Below are positions 1 to 8,755 of a stretch of DNA of 64,000 nt, in pieces. Position 1 is the stretch's first letter; each line of letters opens with the position of its first letter. The notes beneath the pieces were generated by a model that saw only the letters and a list, made by a program, of their open reading frames with translations, searched no databases and was not told where the DNA came from. Source of the DNA: an uncultured Tenacibaculum sp. (GTDB taxonomy: Bacteria; Bacteroidota; Bacteroidia; Flavobacteriales; Flavobacteriaceae); the NCBI RefSeq assembly GCF_947502995.1, contig NZ_CANNBW010000008.1, positions 1 to 64,000 on the forward strand. Direction: 5' to 3'. The translations under genes and the position numbers were made by a program.

Positions 1-152
1 ACCAAAACAGTACTCCTACCTTGGATACCATACTTCTTCTGAGCTTGTTTGTAAGTTAATTCGCCTTTTTCTACTTGAGAAACTACAGCTAATTTAAAGC
101 CTAAGTTGTAATCTCGTTGAGTTCGCTTTTTCTTGGATTCATTGTTATTCAT
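1..152 (-). CDS. IS3-type transposase OrfA, 5' part only
   Basis: The reading frame starts at the ATG at 150-152 and runs off the left edge, so only about 50 residues are visible. They include QRDYNLGFKLAVVSQVEKGE followed by LTYKQAQKKYGI, the N-terminal helix-turn-helix typical of IS3-family OrfA proteins, which bind the element ends. OrfB would lie outside the window. Whether the IS is intact cannot be seen. Confidence 0.72.
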   Translation of the reverse strand, partial: MNNNESKKKRTQRDYNLGFKLAVVSQVEKGELTYKQAQKKYGIQGRSTVL

Positions 153-168
153 AAAATAAGTCTAAATT

Positions 169-194
169 GTGTAAACTTATTTCAGGACGGGACA
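169..194. repeat. possible terminal inverted repeat of the IS3-type element
   Basis: Just upstream of the OrfA start the minus strand begins TGTCCCGTCCTGAAATAAG. This is the expected place for the left end of an IS3-type element, and TG...CA ends are usual in the family. The other end is outside the window, so the boundary is inferred only. Confidence 0.35.
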
Positions 195-196
195 TG

Positions 197-229
197 TAAA
201 AAATAAAAGCCCTGCTGAATCAGCAAGGC
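197..229 (-). terminator. rho-independent terminator of the S8 protease gene
   Basis: A 9-bp stem (209-217 with 221-229, one G-T pair) has a 3-nt loop and is followed on the minus strand by a T-rich run. It lies 40 bp past the stop codon of the protease gene. Confidence 0.7.
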
Positions 230-269
230 CTTTATAATTATTAATAAAGAAAGTATAAAAATTCGTTTT

Positions 270-1766
270 CTATTGTACAGCTTTTAAAGCATCAATATTT
301 CCATATCCGAAACTAGAGTTTCTGTTAGGATAAAATTCTCCAGCTCTTCTCATTTTATCAAGAACTTGAGCTCTTGTCCATGTTGGATTTTTAGCCCATA
401 CTAAAGCAGCAATACCAGCGGTAGTTGCAGTTGCTACAGATGAACCACCAACATAATTAGCAGCATTATTGTAAGAACTTAATACTGGAACAAAATTTCC
501 AGAGTTTCTTTCCATTTCTATAGTGAAATCAATTTTAGAACCAGAATGACAATTACCACATCTTGTGTATCTTCCTTCTTTTAAACCAGTAACAGCTACT
601 GTTTCATTCATACTTGCTGGGAAAATTACACCAAACCATGTTGTAAAAGAAGTAGAAGTTCCACCAGCAGCAATAATCATTTTTCCTCTGTTATAAGCAT
701 ATTTAACAGCATCTTTTACTCTTGAAATACTGAAAGGAGAACCAATTGACATAGAAATAATTTTCACATCGCTTCTATTACCTAAGGCAGTTAATGCTTC
801 AGCAACACCTCTTTTTTCATGATAATCATCTATCAATACATTTTGTACAGCTCTATAACTAACTAAGTTCGCGTTGTATGCAACACCAACAGGTAAATTG
901 TTACCATTTCTAGGAGCTGTAGCTACAGAAGCCATACTAGTTCCGTGTCCACATTTATCATTAACACCATCATAGTTATTAGACCAAGGCCAAATTGAAT
1001 CTACATATGTTCCAAATTTTTGAACACTTCTACCAGAAGATTGTCCTGTGTTAAAGTTTTGATTCATGAATCTTTGTTCAGGCGATAAACCAGAATCAAT
1101 AACAGCAACTGTTATACCTCTACCAGTACTATAATTCCAAGCTGCAGGAATGTTGTGAATATCAAAATTCCAAGGTACTCTTGCTGCAGGAGATACAGTT
1201 CTAAAATCAGAAGAAGCAATGTTTTGTGATCTAAAACCACATCCAAAACCTTCTCCAGATCTAGCGCCTAATCCGTTATCTTCTTGTAAAGTGTAAGAAG
1301 CAGGTTCTAAATAGCGAACAGTTTGATCTGCTAATAAAGCTTCTATCGTTGCAATATTTTCAACTTTAATATCTATTACATTAATATTATCATCAACATA
1401 TAAATCATCAGTAGCTCTAGAAGCAGTAGAGTTGTCTTTGCTTTCAATAGATCTTACTAAATTGATAAGTTTATCTTTAATATTTGTAGAAGCAGCGTTT
1501 CTCTGAAATTGTCCAGGATCACTACCATATCCAATGGTTAATAAGTTGTTACCATGCTTAACTGCACTCCAGATCGTTTGTGCATTAGTGTCCATCCAAT
1601 CAAAATCTCCTTTTGTTTCTAAAGATTCTTGAATAATGGTGTTGATTTTACTTTTAGAAAGAAGTTCTGTTTGTTGCTCTGGGATTGGCTGATCTATAGT
1701 TTCGTCATTTTTAGAGCACGAAACTATAGCCCCAGCTACCGCTAGGGTAAGTAATAGTTTTTTCAT
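270..1766 (-). CDS. S8 (subtilisin-like) serine protease, lipoprotein
   Basis: This 498-aa protein has a lipoprotein signal peptide with the lipobox cysteine near residue 17 (AIVSC). An N-terminal prodomain-like stretch of about 170 residues precedes a subtilisin fold. The catalytic triad is visible: Asp224 in AVIDSG, His274 in CGHGTSMAS and Ser443 in GGSSVATA. The oxyanion position reads AAGGTS, with Gly where subtilisins usually have Asn (AAGN), so activity may be altered. Three cysteines (about 272, 403, 406) could form a disulfide. It probably acts outside the inner membrane. It is monocistronic with its own terminator. The fold call is firm; the substrate is unknown. Confidence 0.9.
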   Translation of the reverse strand: MKKLLLTLAVAGAIVSCSKNDETIDQPIPEQQTELLSKSKINTIIQESLETKGDFDWMDTNAQTIWSAVKHGNNLLTIGYGSDPGQFQRNAASTNIKDKLINLVRSIESKDNSTASRATDDLYVDDNINVIDIKVENIATIEALLADQTVRYLEPASYTLQEDNGLGARSGEGFGCGFRSQNIASSDFRTVSPAARVPWNFDIHNIPAAWNYSTGRGITVAVIDSGLSPEQRFMNQNFNTGQSSGRSVQKFGTYVDSIWPWSNNYDGVNDKCGHGTSMASVATAPRNGNNLPVGVAYNANLVSYRAVQNVLIDDYHEKRGVAEALTALGNRSDVKIISMSIGSPFSISRVKDAVKYAYNRGKMIIAAGGTSTSFTTWFGVIFPASMNETVAVTGLKEGRYTRCGNCHSGSKIDFTIEMERNSGNFVPVLSSYNNAANYVGGSSVATATTAGIAALVWAKNPTWTRAQVLDKMRRAGEFYPNRNSSFGYGNIDALKAVQ

Positions 1767-1942
1767 TCTTTGAAGGGTTTTTTAATTTGTTGACACGAAT
1801 ATATTAAAAAAATCACAAAAATTTTATCAAATATTTATTTTAAGGAGGTTTTTTTGTTGTATTTGATAAAATTGTATTTAAAAAGAATGCTTTTAGCTAT
1901 TGTTGTTGTTGAGGTTTACGGATTTTTACATAAAAAAAGAAT

Positions 1943-1979
1943 ATTCAATAAAAAAAACACATCAATGTTGTTAGATGTG
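1943..1979 (-). terminator. terminator of the M28 peptidase gene
   Basis: The stem CACATC/GATGTG (1958-1963 with 1974-1979) is followed on the minus strand by a run of eight T. A T-run on the other side means it could also act in the plus direction. Confidence 0.6.
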
Positions 1980-2013
1980 CTTTTTTTTGAGTTTTATTTA
2001 AGAATATGGTATT

Positions 2014-3096
2014 TTATTCTTCGAGTTTTATTCTAGTAGGAGTATCTTTTCCATTAATTATAGATGTGGTTCCTACAAAAACAGCTTTAATCGTCTCTGT
2101 TAAAATTGATACATTTAATGTTTTGGCTTCATCAGAAACTTTATGGTAATCTCTATCTAAATCGATAGGAGTTGTACAAAAGGTATGAGAAGGAACACCT
2201 AAACGAGCTAAAGAAGCATTATCTGATCTGAAGAATAGACGATACTTTTTATAAGGATCTGGATAAAGTTTGTAACCAGTACCTTCTAAGTTTTTCTGAA
2301 TAATTTTACCGAAGTTAGATCTTTCAAATCCTGTTAACCAAGCTGTTTTAGGTCCGGTTTTTGGTTCTTTTCCTATGAGTTCAAGATTAATACCTGCAAC
2401 GAATTTACTAGGGTCAATTTGTTTTCCAAAATATGTAGAACCAATTAATCCCATTTCTTCAGCAGTAAAACATACAAATAAAATACTTCTCTCATTGTTA
2501 TTTTGTTCTGCAAAATACTTAGCTAAAGTTAAAACACCAACTACACCAGAAGCATCGTCATTAGCACCATTATATATGCGATCACCATCACCACTTTTTT
2601 TGGTACCTAAATGATCGTAGTGGGCAGAAACAATTACAATCTCGTCTTTTTTGCTTTTTCCTTCTAAGAGACCAATTACGTTAAACATTTTAATGCCTTT
2701 ATCTTCGAAGTTTTGTCGGTATGTTTTTAAATTTTGAAATGTTTTTAGACCAATTTTTTTGTATTCATTTTCTATATACTGAGCAGCTTTCTCAATCCCT
2801 GGAGTTCCAGTAGCTCTTCCTTCCATTTCATCAGAAGCTAAAGTGTATAAATGATTTCTTACTAAAGTAGTATCAATATTTGGAGTTGCAACCTGTTGCT
2901 TATTTTCTGTTTTAGTCTTAGAAAAATTCTTTAAAGCCACATCGTTACCATCGATTCCATTTTTTCCAGTTTTACCATTAGTAGCATCCTCTCTTTTAGT
3001 TCCATCTGCACCATTAGCACTTTTTAAATTAATGGCACAACTAACCAAAATAGATAAAGAAAATATAAGAGGTAATTTTAAAAGAATAGATTTCAT
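2014..3096 (-). CDS. M28 family zinc aminopeptidase-like lipoprotein
   Basis: The 360-aa protein has a lipobox (LVSC, Cys20) and then a low-complexity Gly/Asn/Lys linker that looks weakly collagen-like (GTDG-type triplets, residues 28-50). The peptidase domain begins near residue 80. Metal ligands can be followed in order: SAHYDHLG (His), NGANDDASG (Asp), TAEEMGLIGS (Glu-Glu), INLELIG and RDYHKVSDE (His). The fourth ligand position is Glu (LEL) rather than the classical Asp. Members cleave N-terminal residues from peptides in the periplasm or at the surface. It is a single gene with its own terminator. Confidence 0.88.
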   Translation of the reverse strand: MKSILLKLPLIFSLSILVSCAINLKSANGADGTKREDATNGKTGKNGIDGNDVALKNFSKTKTENKQQVATPNIDTTLVRNHLYTLASDEMEGRATGTPGIEKAAQYIENEYKKIGLKTFQNLKTYRQNFEDKGIKMFNVIGLLEGKSKKDEIVIVSAHYDHLGTKKSGDGDRIYNGANDDASGVVGVLTLAKYFAEQNNNERSILFVCFTAEEMGLIGSTYFGKQIDPSKFVAGINLELIGKEPKTGPKTAWLTGFERSNFGKIIQKNLEGTGYKLYPDPYKKYRLFFRSDNASLARLGVPSHTFCTTPIDLDRDYHKVSDEAKTLNVSILTETIKAVFVGTTSIINGKDTPTRIKLEE

Positions 3097-3138
3097 AAGT
3101 AAATAAATTAAAAGCTAAAGATAGCTAATATTATTCCT

Positions 3139-3146
3139 TAAATTTG
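3139..3146 (+). promoter_or_regulatory. candidate -7 box (TAAATTTG) for kdsA
   Basis: TAAATTTG matches the Bacteroidota -7 consensus TAnnTTTG, 11 bp before the ATG at 3158, so the leader would be only a few bases long. No clear -33 TTG is seen. Confidence 0.45.
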
Positions 3147-3157
3147 TCAAAATTTTG

Positions 3158-3979
3158 ATGATGGATTTAAATCTTATACCTAAAATAAAGCATACTAATT
3201 CTAATAATTTCTTTTTACTGGCAGGTCCTTGTGCAATAGAAGGAGAAGATATGGCTTTAAAAATAGCAGAGAAAATTGTTGCTATAACAGATCGATTAGA
3301 AATTCCTTACGTCTTTAAGGGAAGTTTTAAAAAAGCGAATAGAAGTAGAATTGATAGTTTTACTGGTATAGGTGATGATAAAGCTTTAAAAATTTTAAGA
3401 AAAGTTTCTGAAACTTTTGATGTGCCAACAGTTACAGATATTCATGAAATTTCTGATGCTGAAAAAGCAGCAGAATATGTAGATGTATTACAAATTCCTG
3501 CATTTTTAGTTCGTCAAACAGATTTAGTGGTCGCTGCAGCAAAAACAGGTAAAGTAGTAAACTTAAAGAAAGGACAATTTATGAGTCCTGAAGCTATGGA
3601 ACACGCTGTAAAAAAAGTAAAAGATTCTGGAAGTGAAAAAGCTTGGATTACAGAAAGAGGAACAATGTTTGGATACCAAGATTTATTAGTAGATTTTAGA
3701 GGAATTCCTACGATGAAAAAATTTGCTCCAACTGTATTAGATGTAACTCACTCATTACAACAACCAAATCAAAGTTCTGGAGTTACAGGAGGTAGACCAG
3801 ATATGATTGAAACTATTGCTAGAGCAGGAGTTGTAAATAATGTTGATGGTTTATTTATTGAAACACATTTTGATCCTGCTAATGCAAAATCTGATGGAGC
3901 TAATATGTTACATTTAGATTATTTAGAACAATTACTTTCTAATTTAGTAGCAATTAAAAAGCTTGTAAATACTTTTTAA
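3158..3979 (+). CDS. kdsA: 2-dehydro-3-deoxyphosphooctonate aldolase (KDO8P synthase)
   Basis: This cytoplasmic enzyme condenses phosphoenolpyruvate with arabinose 5-phosphate to make KDO 8-phosphate for the lipopolysaccharide inner core. The 273-aa protein has the full family pattern: LLAGPCAIEGED at the N-terminus, KGSFKKANRS for substrate binding, then DIHE, KKGQFMSP, ERGTMFGY and VTGGRPDMIETIARAG. The length is normal. The frame also opens with a TTG at 3155. I prefer the ATG at 3158 (or 3161), a few bases after the -7 box. It converges with the next gene with only a 2-bp gap. Confidence 0.96.
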   Translation: MMDLNLIPKIKHTNSNNFFLLAGPCAIEGEDMALKIAEKIVAITDRLEIPYVFKGSFKKANRSRIDSFTGIGDDKALKILRKVSETFDVPTVTDIHEISDAEKAAEYVDVLQIPAFLVRQTDLVVAAAKTGKVVNLKKGQFMSPEAMEHAVKKVKDSGSEKAWITERGTMFGYQDLLVDFRGIPTMKKFAPTVLDVTHSLQQPNQSSGVTGGRPDMIETIARAGVVNNVDGLFIETHFDPANAKSDGANMLHLDYLEQLLSNLVAIKKLVNTF

Positions 3980-3981
3980 TT

Positions 3982-4857
3982 TTATTTAAATCGAACAAAA
4001 ACCGGTTTTTCAAAATAATAACTTGGAGTATAAACTGGTGCGTTTGAAGAAAAATTATACCAAGGAGAGATATCTGTGTCTTCAAAGTTTTTAAGTAAAC
4101 AAACACTCTGCGCAGGTGTGTTTCCTTGGGCTAATAAAAAAAGCTTTTCGCCTTTTTCGTTACTTACTTCATCTACAATAATTTCGATATGTCCAGGAAA
4201 TCCAGGTTTTACCAACATATCTCCAATTCTAATGTCTTTAATTTTTACTTTTTTAAGTTCATTATGCAAAGAAGCAGTTCCTGCATAGGTATAAATTAAA
4301 TTTAAATATTTGTAAAAGTTGGTTTTAGAATAATCTGGCTTCGCTGTTTTATGAAAACTAACCTTGTTACCTTTGATTTTTGGTCTATAACCAGTAGCGT
4401 ATTGTTTCCAAGAACAATAATGACCAGAAGTAAATTTAAAACCTATTTCATCTTTCCTATTTTGATCCCATAAATACTCAGACCTAATTCTCATTAAAGC
4501 ATCAGCACATTGTTGCAAACCATTTTTGGGAACTGGAACTTGCAAAATAGCATCGTGCCAATCTTGAGCAAAATATTTAGAACCATCGTAATTAATGATT
4601 TCAGTACCGTGTTTCTTTAATTTATAGTTTCTTAAGTAATATTGAAAAGAGTTGTTTTTTATAGTATTTCGCTCATAACCTTTAGGTGGTTTTATACGAG
4701 ATTTAATTGTTTTTCCATCTTTATTAATTAAATTTTCTTTAGGTAATGAAATTAAGGCTTCAATTTGATTAGTGTATTGTTTTCCCTTCGGATTCATTCG
4801 CATTAAAAGAAATATTATCAGTACAGATGCGACAATTAAAAGAAGATTTTTTTTCAT
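3982..4857 (-). CDS. DUF4846 family protein
   Basis: This 291-aa protein has one N-terminal hydrophobic anchor (residues 4-20) and no lipobox. The family pattern is clear: QQCADALMRIRSEYLW, then FTSGHYCSWKQYATGYRP, IGDMLVKPGFPGHIEIIVDE, FLLAQGNTPAQS and a final PWY. The PGH segment resembles cysteine-peptidase-like folds, but no function has been shown for the family as far as I know. It is probably anchored in the envelope. It ends 2 bp from kdsA on the opposite strand with no good shared terminator. Confidence 0.82.
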   Translation of the reverse strand: MKKNLLLIVASVLIIFLLMRMNPKGKQYTNQIEALISLPKENLINKDGKTIKSRIKPPKGYERNTIKNNSFQYYLRNYKLKKHGTEIINYDGSKYFAQDWHDAILQVPVPKNGLQQCADALMRIRSEYLWDQNRKDEIGFKFTSGHYCSWKQYATGYRPKIKGNKVSFHKTAKPDYSKTNFYKYLNLIYTYAGTASLHNELKKVKIKDIRIGDMLVKPGFPGHIEIIVDEVSNEKGEKLFLLAQGNTPAQSVCLLKNFEDTDISPWYNFSSNAPVYTPSYYFEKPVFVRFK

Positions 4858-4876
4858 AGCTTATTAAGATTCATTT

Positions 4877-4904
4877 TTGCTTTCTAAATTAAAGAATATT
4901 TTTG
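4877..4904 (+). promoter_or_regulatory. candidate Bacteroidota-type promoter
   Basis: TTG at 4877-4879 and TATTTTTG at 4897-4904 (fits TAnnTTTG) are separated by 17 bp, slightly short of the usual 19-21. It would drive the secreted-protein gene starting at 4925. Confidence 0.45.
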
Positions 4905-4924
4905 CATCCATAATTTAAAACAGA

Positions 4925-5500
4925 ATGAAAATAAAAAATATTGTAATACTCATCGTTTTAAATTTCCTTTTCCTTGGTGTTTATGCTCAAAAAGAAAATG
5001 CTGAAATTATGCGTTATCCGAGTGAATGGAAATTTGAAAGAATTTCTTTTCCTTTAGATTTTGCTAAAGATATTACATGGAAAGGCTATGAAGAATTACG
5101 ATTTTCTCCAGGAATGTTTAAAGCTGAAAGTGAACAGTACTTTACATATTACTTCGGAATGAAAATAGAAGATAAAATTACTATTACTAAAGAAGAAATT
5201 CAAGATATGCTAATGAAGTATTATAAAGGATTGTGTAAAGCGGTAAATAGTAACGGTAAATTTGCTATTAATTATGAAAAAATAAAAGCAATTGTAACAA
5301 AGATTGATCTTAACAATTATAAAGCTAATATTACTTTTTTTGATAGTTTCACTAATGGGAAAGAAGTGGATTTGTTGATGCTAATAACAACAAAAAAAGA
5401 TAAAAAAAATTTACTTGTATTAGCTTCTGTAGTACCAAGTGTAAAAGAAAGTAAATTATCTGTTTTACATCAAAAGAATTTAAAGGAGAATTTGAGATAG
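4925..5500 (+). CDS. secreted protein of unknown function
   Basis: I do not recognise a family in this 191-aa protein. It starts with a clear Sec signal peptide ending VYAQ near residue 22, so it is exported to the periplasm or beyond. The mature part is lysine-rich with alternating hydrophobic residues suggesting beta strands, and has no cysteines in an obvious pattern. It is monocistronic, with an upstream promoter candidate and a downstream hairpin. Confidence 0.7.
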   Translation: MKIKNIVILIVLNFLFLGVYAQKENAEIMRYPSEWKFERISFPLDFAKDITWKGYEELRFSPGMFKAESEQYFTYYFGMKIEDKITITKEEIQDMLMKYYKGLCKAVNSNGKFAINYEKIKAIVTKIDLNNYKANITFFDSFTNGKEVDLLMLITTKKDKKNLLVLASVVPSVKESKLSVLHQKNLKENLR

Positions 5501-5517
5501 TAAATTGTCGATAGACA

Positions 5518-5553
5518 AACAATCACCTGTAATTGAAAAAACAGGTGATTGTT
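5518..5553. terminator. bidirectional terminator hairpin
   Basis: An 11-bp perfect stem (5520-5530 with 5541-5551) has a 10-nt loop. It lies between two convergent genes. The T-run is weak on the plus side, so strength is uncertain. Confidence 0.55.
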
Positions 5554-5575
5554 GATTTATAAAATTATATGAGAT

Positions 5576-8023
5576 TTATTCAGATCGTAATGAGTTTACA
5601 GGATTAGAACTTGCTGCTTGAATAGTTTTTATACTAATTACAATTAGAGCGAATACAATCATAGTAAATCCACTCACTAGAAAAGTTACAAATCCAATAT
5701 CTGTTCTGTAAGAAAAATCTTGAAGCCATTTATGAATCCCGTACCAAGCTATAGGAGAGGCCAATACAAATGCTATACTAACCAGTATTAAGAATTCTTT
5801 ACACAAAAGCGTGTTGATTTGTAGTACAGATGCTCCTAAAACTTTTCGCATTCCAATTTCTTTAACACGTCTATTGGTAGTATAAATTACAAGTCCCCAT
5901 AAACCTAAACAACTAATTAAAATAGAAAGTCCAGTAGCCCAACTTAATAGTTTAGAAATCTTATTTTCTTTATTGTAAAACTTAGCAATTGTTTCATCCA
6001 TGAATTCGATACGGTAATCTTCCGTTTCACTATACACTTCACCGTAAATATTTTTAATTTTATTTAAAGTTTTTTTGAAATCATCATCAGATAAATCATG
6101 AAAAGCAACATGTACAGCCATAAATCTACTATACTTAGGTCTGTACCAATCTCCAGTAAAAGCTAAGGGTGAAATATTGAATCGAAGTGATTGCTGATTG
6201 AAATCAGACATAACACCAACAATAGGAGTTTTTGAGCCTCCAAAATCTAAGGATTTTCCAATAGCATCTTCCGGTGTTTTAAATCCGAATGTTTTTCTAG
6301 CTGTTTCATTAATAACTAATTCTCTTACAGTGTCATTTCTAAACATTTTACCTGCCAATAATTTCAGTTCAAATAATTCACCATAATTTGTGTCGCCAAA
6401 AATAAATTGAATGTCAGACTGTACTTTTTCATTTCCATCAGTATATGTTGCAGTAGAAGTGTTATAACTATTAGATGCTGGAGGTACACCACCAATGCTT
6501 AATTTTTTAATCTGCGGAATGGCTTTTAGCTTTTGTAAGTACAGTTCTTTTTTCGCTAATTCTTGTTCTCCTCTTGGATTATAAATAGAAGCAACAGCTT
6601 TAGTTTTAAATCCTACGTCTTTACTCAATAGAAAATTGATTTGTTTTCCAACTAATAATGTAGCTATAATAAAAATTTGAGCAATTGTAAATTGAAATAT
6701 TGTTAAGAATTTTCTCAATAAAGCCTTTTTTTCTCCCGATCCTAAGTTGTTTTTCAATACAGCAATTACATTAAATTTAGACATCACTAAAGCAGGATAA
6801 AATCCAGACAAAAAAGTAACAATTAGTAAAAGTAGAATAATTGAAATGATAATTATAGGAGTTCCAAATAAAGAGAATGTTAATCCATCTTGAACAAAGT
6901 CTGAAAAGACATGAATTAACCATTTCGATAACAATAAAGAGAGTGTGCCTGATAAAAAGACCAGTAAGAATGTTTCTCCCATAAATTGTATGATTAACTG
7001 TTTTCTTGAACTTCCTAAAGCTTTTCGAATACCAATTTCCTTTGAACGTTGTGTAGCTTGAGCAGTGTTGAGGTTAATGAAATTAATACAGCCTAACAAT
7101 AGTAAGAAAATAGCAACTAATCCTAAGTTTCTTAATAAAGGTTTGCTTGGTTGACTTCTTTCCCAGTCATAAATTCCATAGCTATCGTTAAAATGGATAT
7201 CGTTTAATGGTTGTAATACAAACTCTTTAGATTGATTGTATTTACGAGAAAATTCATCTAAATGTTTTTCTGCTAAATCATTTAATTCTTTTCGTATCTG
7301 TTCTAGGTTTGTGCCAGAATGAACTTTTAAATATAATTGAGAACTAGAGTTTGTTGAATTCCAGTTTTTGTTTATAAAATCATCTCTTAAACGAGTATTT
7401 AAAACTGTTGGTCTTGATATAAATTCTTGGAAGATAAAGTCGGTTCTACCTTTTAAGTTTTCTACAATTCCACTAACTTTTATTTGTAAAGAATCATTGT
7501 AAACTAAAGTTTTTCCAATTATTTGAGATGGATTTAGCTTTGGAAAATATTCTTTGGCTCTTGTATTGGTTAAAATTACCTGATTAGGATTGTCCAAAGC
7601 ATCATTTTTATTCCCTGCTATAAAATTATAGTTAAAAATATCGAAGTATTCAGGTGTGGTGAAAATGACATGATTTGGCCATTTTTTAATAATATTTTCT
7701 TCCTTGTTTTCTACAATAGAAGGGCGTTCAATTGTAAATCCGTTAATAACTTCAAAGTTAGAATTCTCTTTAATTGCATCTTCTAAAGCTAGAGTAACTC
7801 CAGAATTAAAAAACTTTCCGTTTGGACCGCTAAAGTTAGAAACGACTCTATAAATTCGATCACTGTCTTTATGAAAATTGTCAAAAGTAAAATCATAATA
7901 AATCATTAAGCCTATAATAAAAGAGGCGCTTAAACCTATGGTAAGTCCAATAACATTTATAAATGAAAACACTTTGTTTTTCATAATATTTCTCCATGCT
8001 ATTTTGAAATAATTTTTAAGCAT
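5576..8023 (-). CDS. MacB-like ABC transporter permease (two FtsX domains)
   Basis: The 815-aa inner-membrane protein has the duplicated architecture common in Bacteroidota. A first transmembrane helix (about 18-42) precedes a periplasmic MacB_PCD domain and three more helices of an FtsX domain (about 290-430). A second unit repeats this, ending with three helices at about 690-800. The RSKEIGIRKALGSS and RVKEIGMRKVLGAS segments mark the two FtsX domains. It is the last gene of the adaptor-ATPase-permease operon. The operon probably drives export of lipophilic or antimicrobial compounds or an envelope substrate, likely with an outer-membrane TolC-type partner encoded elsewhere. Confidence 0.9.
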   Translation of the reverse strand: MLKNYFKIAWRNIMKNKVFSFINVIGLTIGLSASFIIGLMIYYDFTFDNFHKDSDRIYRVVSNFSGPNGKFFNSGVTLALEDAIKENSNFEVINGFTIERPSIVENKEENIIKKWPNHVIFTTPEYFDIFNYNFIAGNKNDALDNPNQVILTNTRAKEYFPKLNPSQIIGKTLVYNDSLQIKVSGIVENLKGRTDFIFQEFISRPTVLNTRLRDDFINKNWNSTNSSSQLYLKVHSGTNLEQIRKELNDLAEKHLDEFSRKYNQSKEFVLQPLNDIHFNDSYGIYDWERSQPSKPLLRNLGLVAIFLLLLGCINFINLNTAQATQRSKEIGIRKALGSSRKQLIIQFMGETFLLVFLSGTLSLLLSKWLIHVFSDFVQDGLTFSLFGTPIIIISIILLLLIVTFLSGFYPALVMSKFNVIAVLKNNLGSGEKKALLRKFLTIFQFTIAQIFIIATLLVGKQINFLLSKDVGFKTKAVASIYNPRGEQELAKKELYLQKLKAIPQIKKLSIGGVPPASNSYNTSTATYTDGNEKVQSDIQFIFGDTNYGELFELKLLAGKMFRNDTVRELVINETARKTFGFKTPEDAIGKSLDFGGSKTPIVGVMSDFNQQSLRFNISPLAFTGDWYRPKYSRFMAVHVAFHDLSDDDFKKTLNKIKNIYGEVYSETEDYRIEFMDETIAKFYNKENKISKLLSWATGLSILISCLGLWGLVIYTTNRRVKEIGMRKVLGASVLQINTLLCKEFLILVSIAFVLASPIAWYGIHKWLQDFSYRTDIGFVTFLVSGFTMIVFALIVISIKTIQAASSNPVNSLRSE

Positions 8024-8054
8024 AACGTAAGGCTTTGTTTTTAAAGGTTAATAA

Positions 8055-8732
8055 TTAAGCTAAAATGTTTTCAGTAACTTTTTGTCCGTCTAACATTCGA
8101 ATAATTCGATGACTATATTTAGCATCATGTTCGCTATGCGTTACCATAACTACTGTAGTTCCAGATTCATTTAAATCAATAAGTAAATCCATAACTTCAT
8201 TACCATTACTACTATCTAAGTTACCAGTAGGTTCATCTGCTAAAATTAATTTCGGATTATTTACAACGGCTCTAGCCACTGCTACACGCTGTTGTTGTCC
8301 ACCAGATAATTGCTGAGGAAGATGATTTCTACGATGCATGATTTGCATTTTTTCTAAAACTTCTTCAACTCTTTTTTTACGCTCTTTAGCTTTTACTCCA
8401 GTGTAGATTAAAGGCAATTCTACATTTTCAAAAACAGTAAGTTCATCAATTAAATTAAAACTCTGAAAAACAAAACCAATATTATGTTTTCTTAGGTTAG
8501 CACGTTTACGTTCGTTGTAATCAGAAACTTCTATTCCATTAAACTTAAAGCTTCCACTATCTGAATCATCTAATAAACCAAGAATGTTAAGTAAAGTAGA
8601 TTTTCCACACCCTGAAGGTCCCATTATAGCTACAAACTCACCCTCTTTAACTTCAAAAGATAATTTGTTTAAAGCAATAGTTTGTACTTCTTCGGTTTTG
8701 TAAAATTTTTGTAAGTCAGTAATCTGTATCAT
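8055..8732 (-). CDS. ABC transporter ATPase, LolD/MacB type
   Basis: The 225-aa nucleotide-binding subunit energises the permease encoded just downstream. Motifs in order are Walker A GPSGCGKST, Q-loop FQSFNLI, signature LSGGQQQRVAVARA, Walker B LILADEPTGNLD and switch VMVTHSE. The length is normal for the LolD/MacB class. It lies 23 bp after the adaptor gene and 31 bp before the permease gene, so the three are almost certainly one transcript. Confidence 0.95.
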   Translation of the reverse strand: MIQITDLQKFYKTEEVQTIALNKLSFEVKEGEFVAIMGPSGCGKSTLLNILGLLDDSDSGSFKFNGIEVSDYNERKRANLRKHNIGFVFQSFNLIDELTVFENVELPLIYTGVKAKERKKRVEEVLEKMQIMHRRNHLPQQLSGGQQQRVAVARAVVNNPKLILADEPTGNLDSSNGNEVMDLLIDLNESGTTVVMVTHSEHDAKYSHRIIRMLDGQKVTENILA

Positions 8733-8755
8733 AATACTTTCTATTTAATATTTTT

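Noticed and set aside
1854..2036. 60-aa plus-strand frame
   Set aside because: It covers a terminator and low-complexity AT-rich DNA and runs into the M28 gene on the other strand; no homology pattern.
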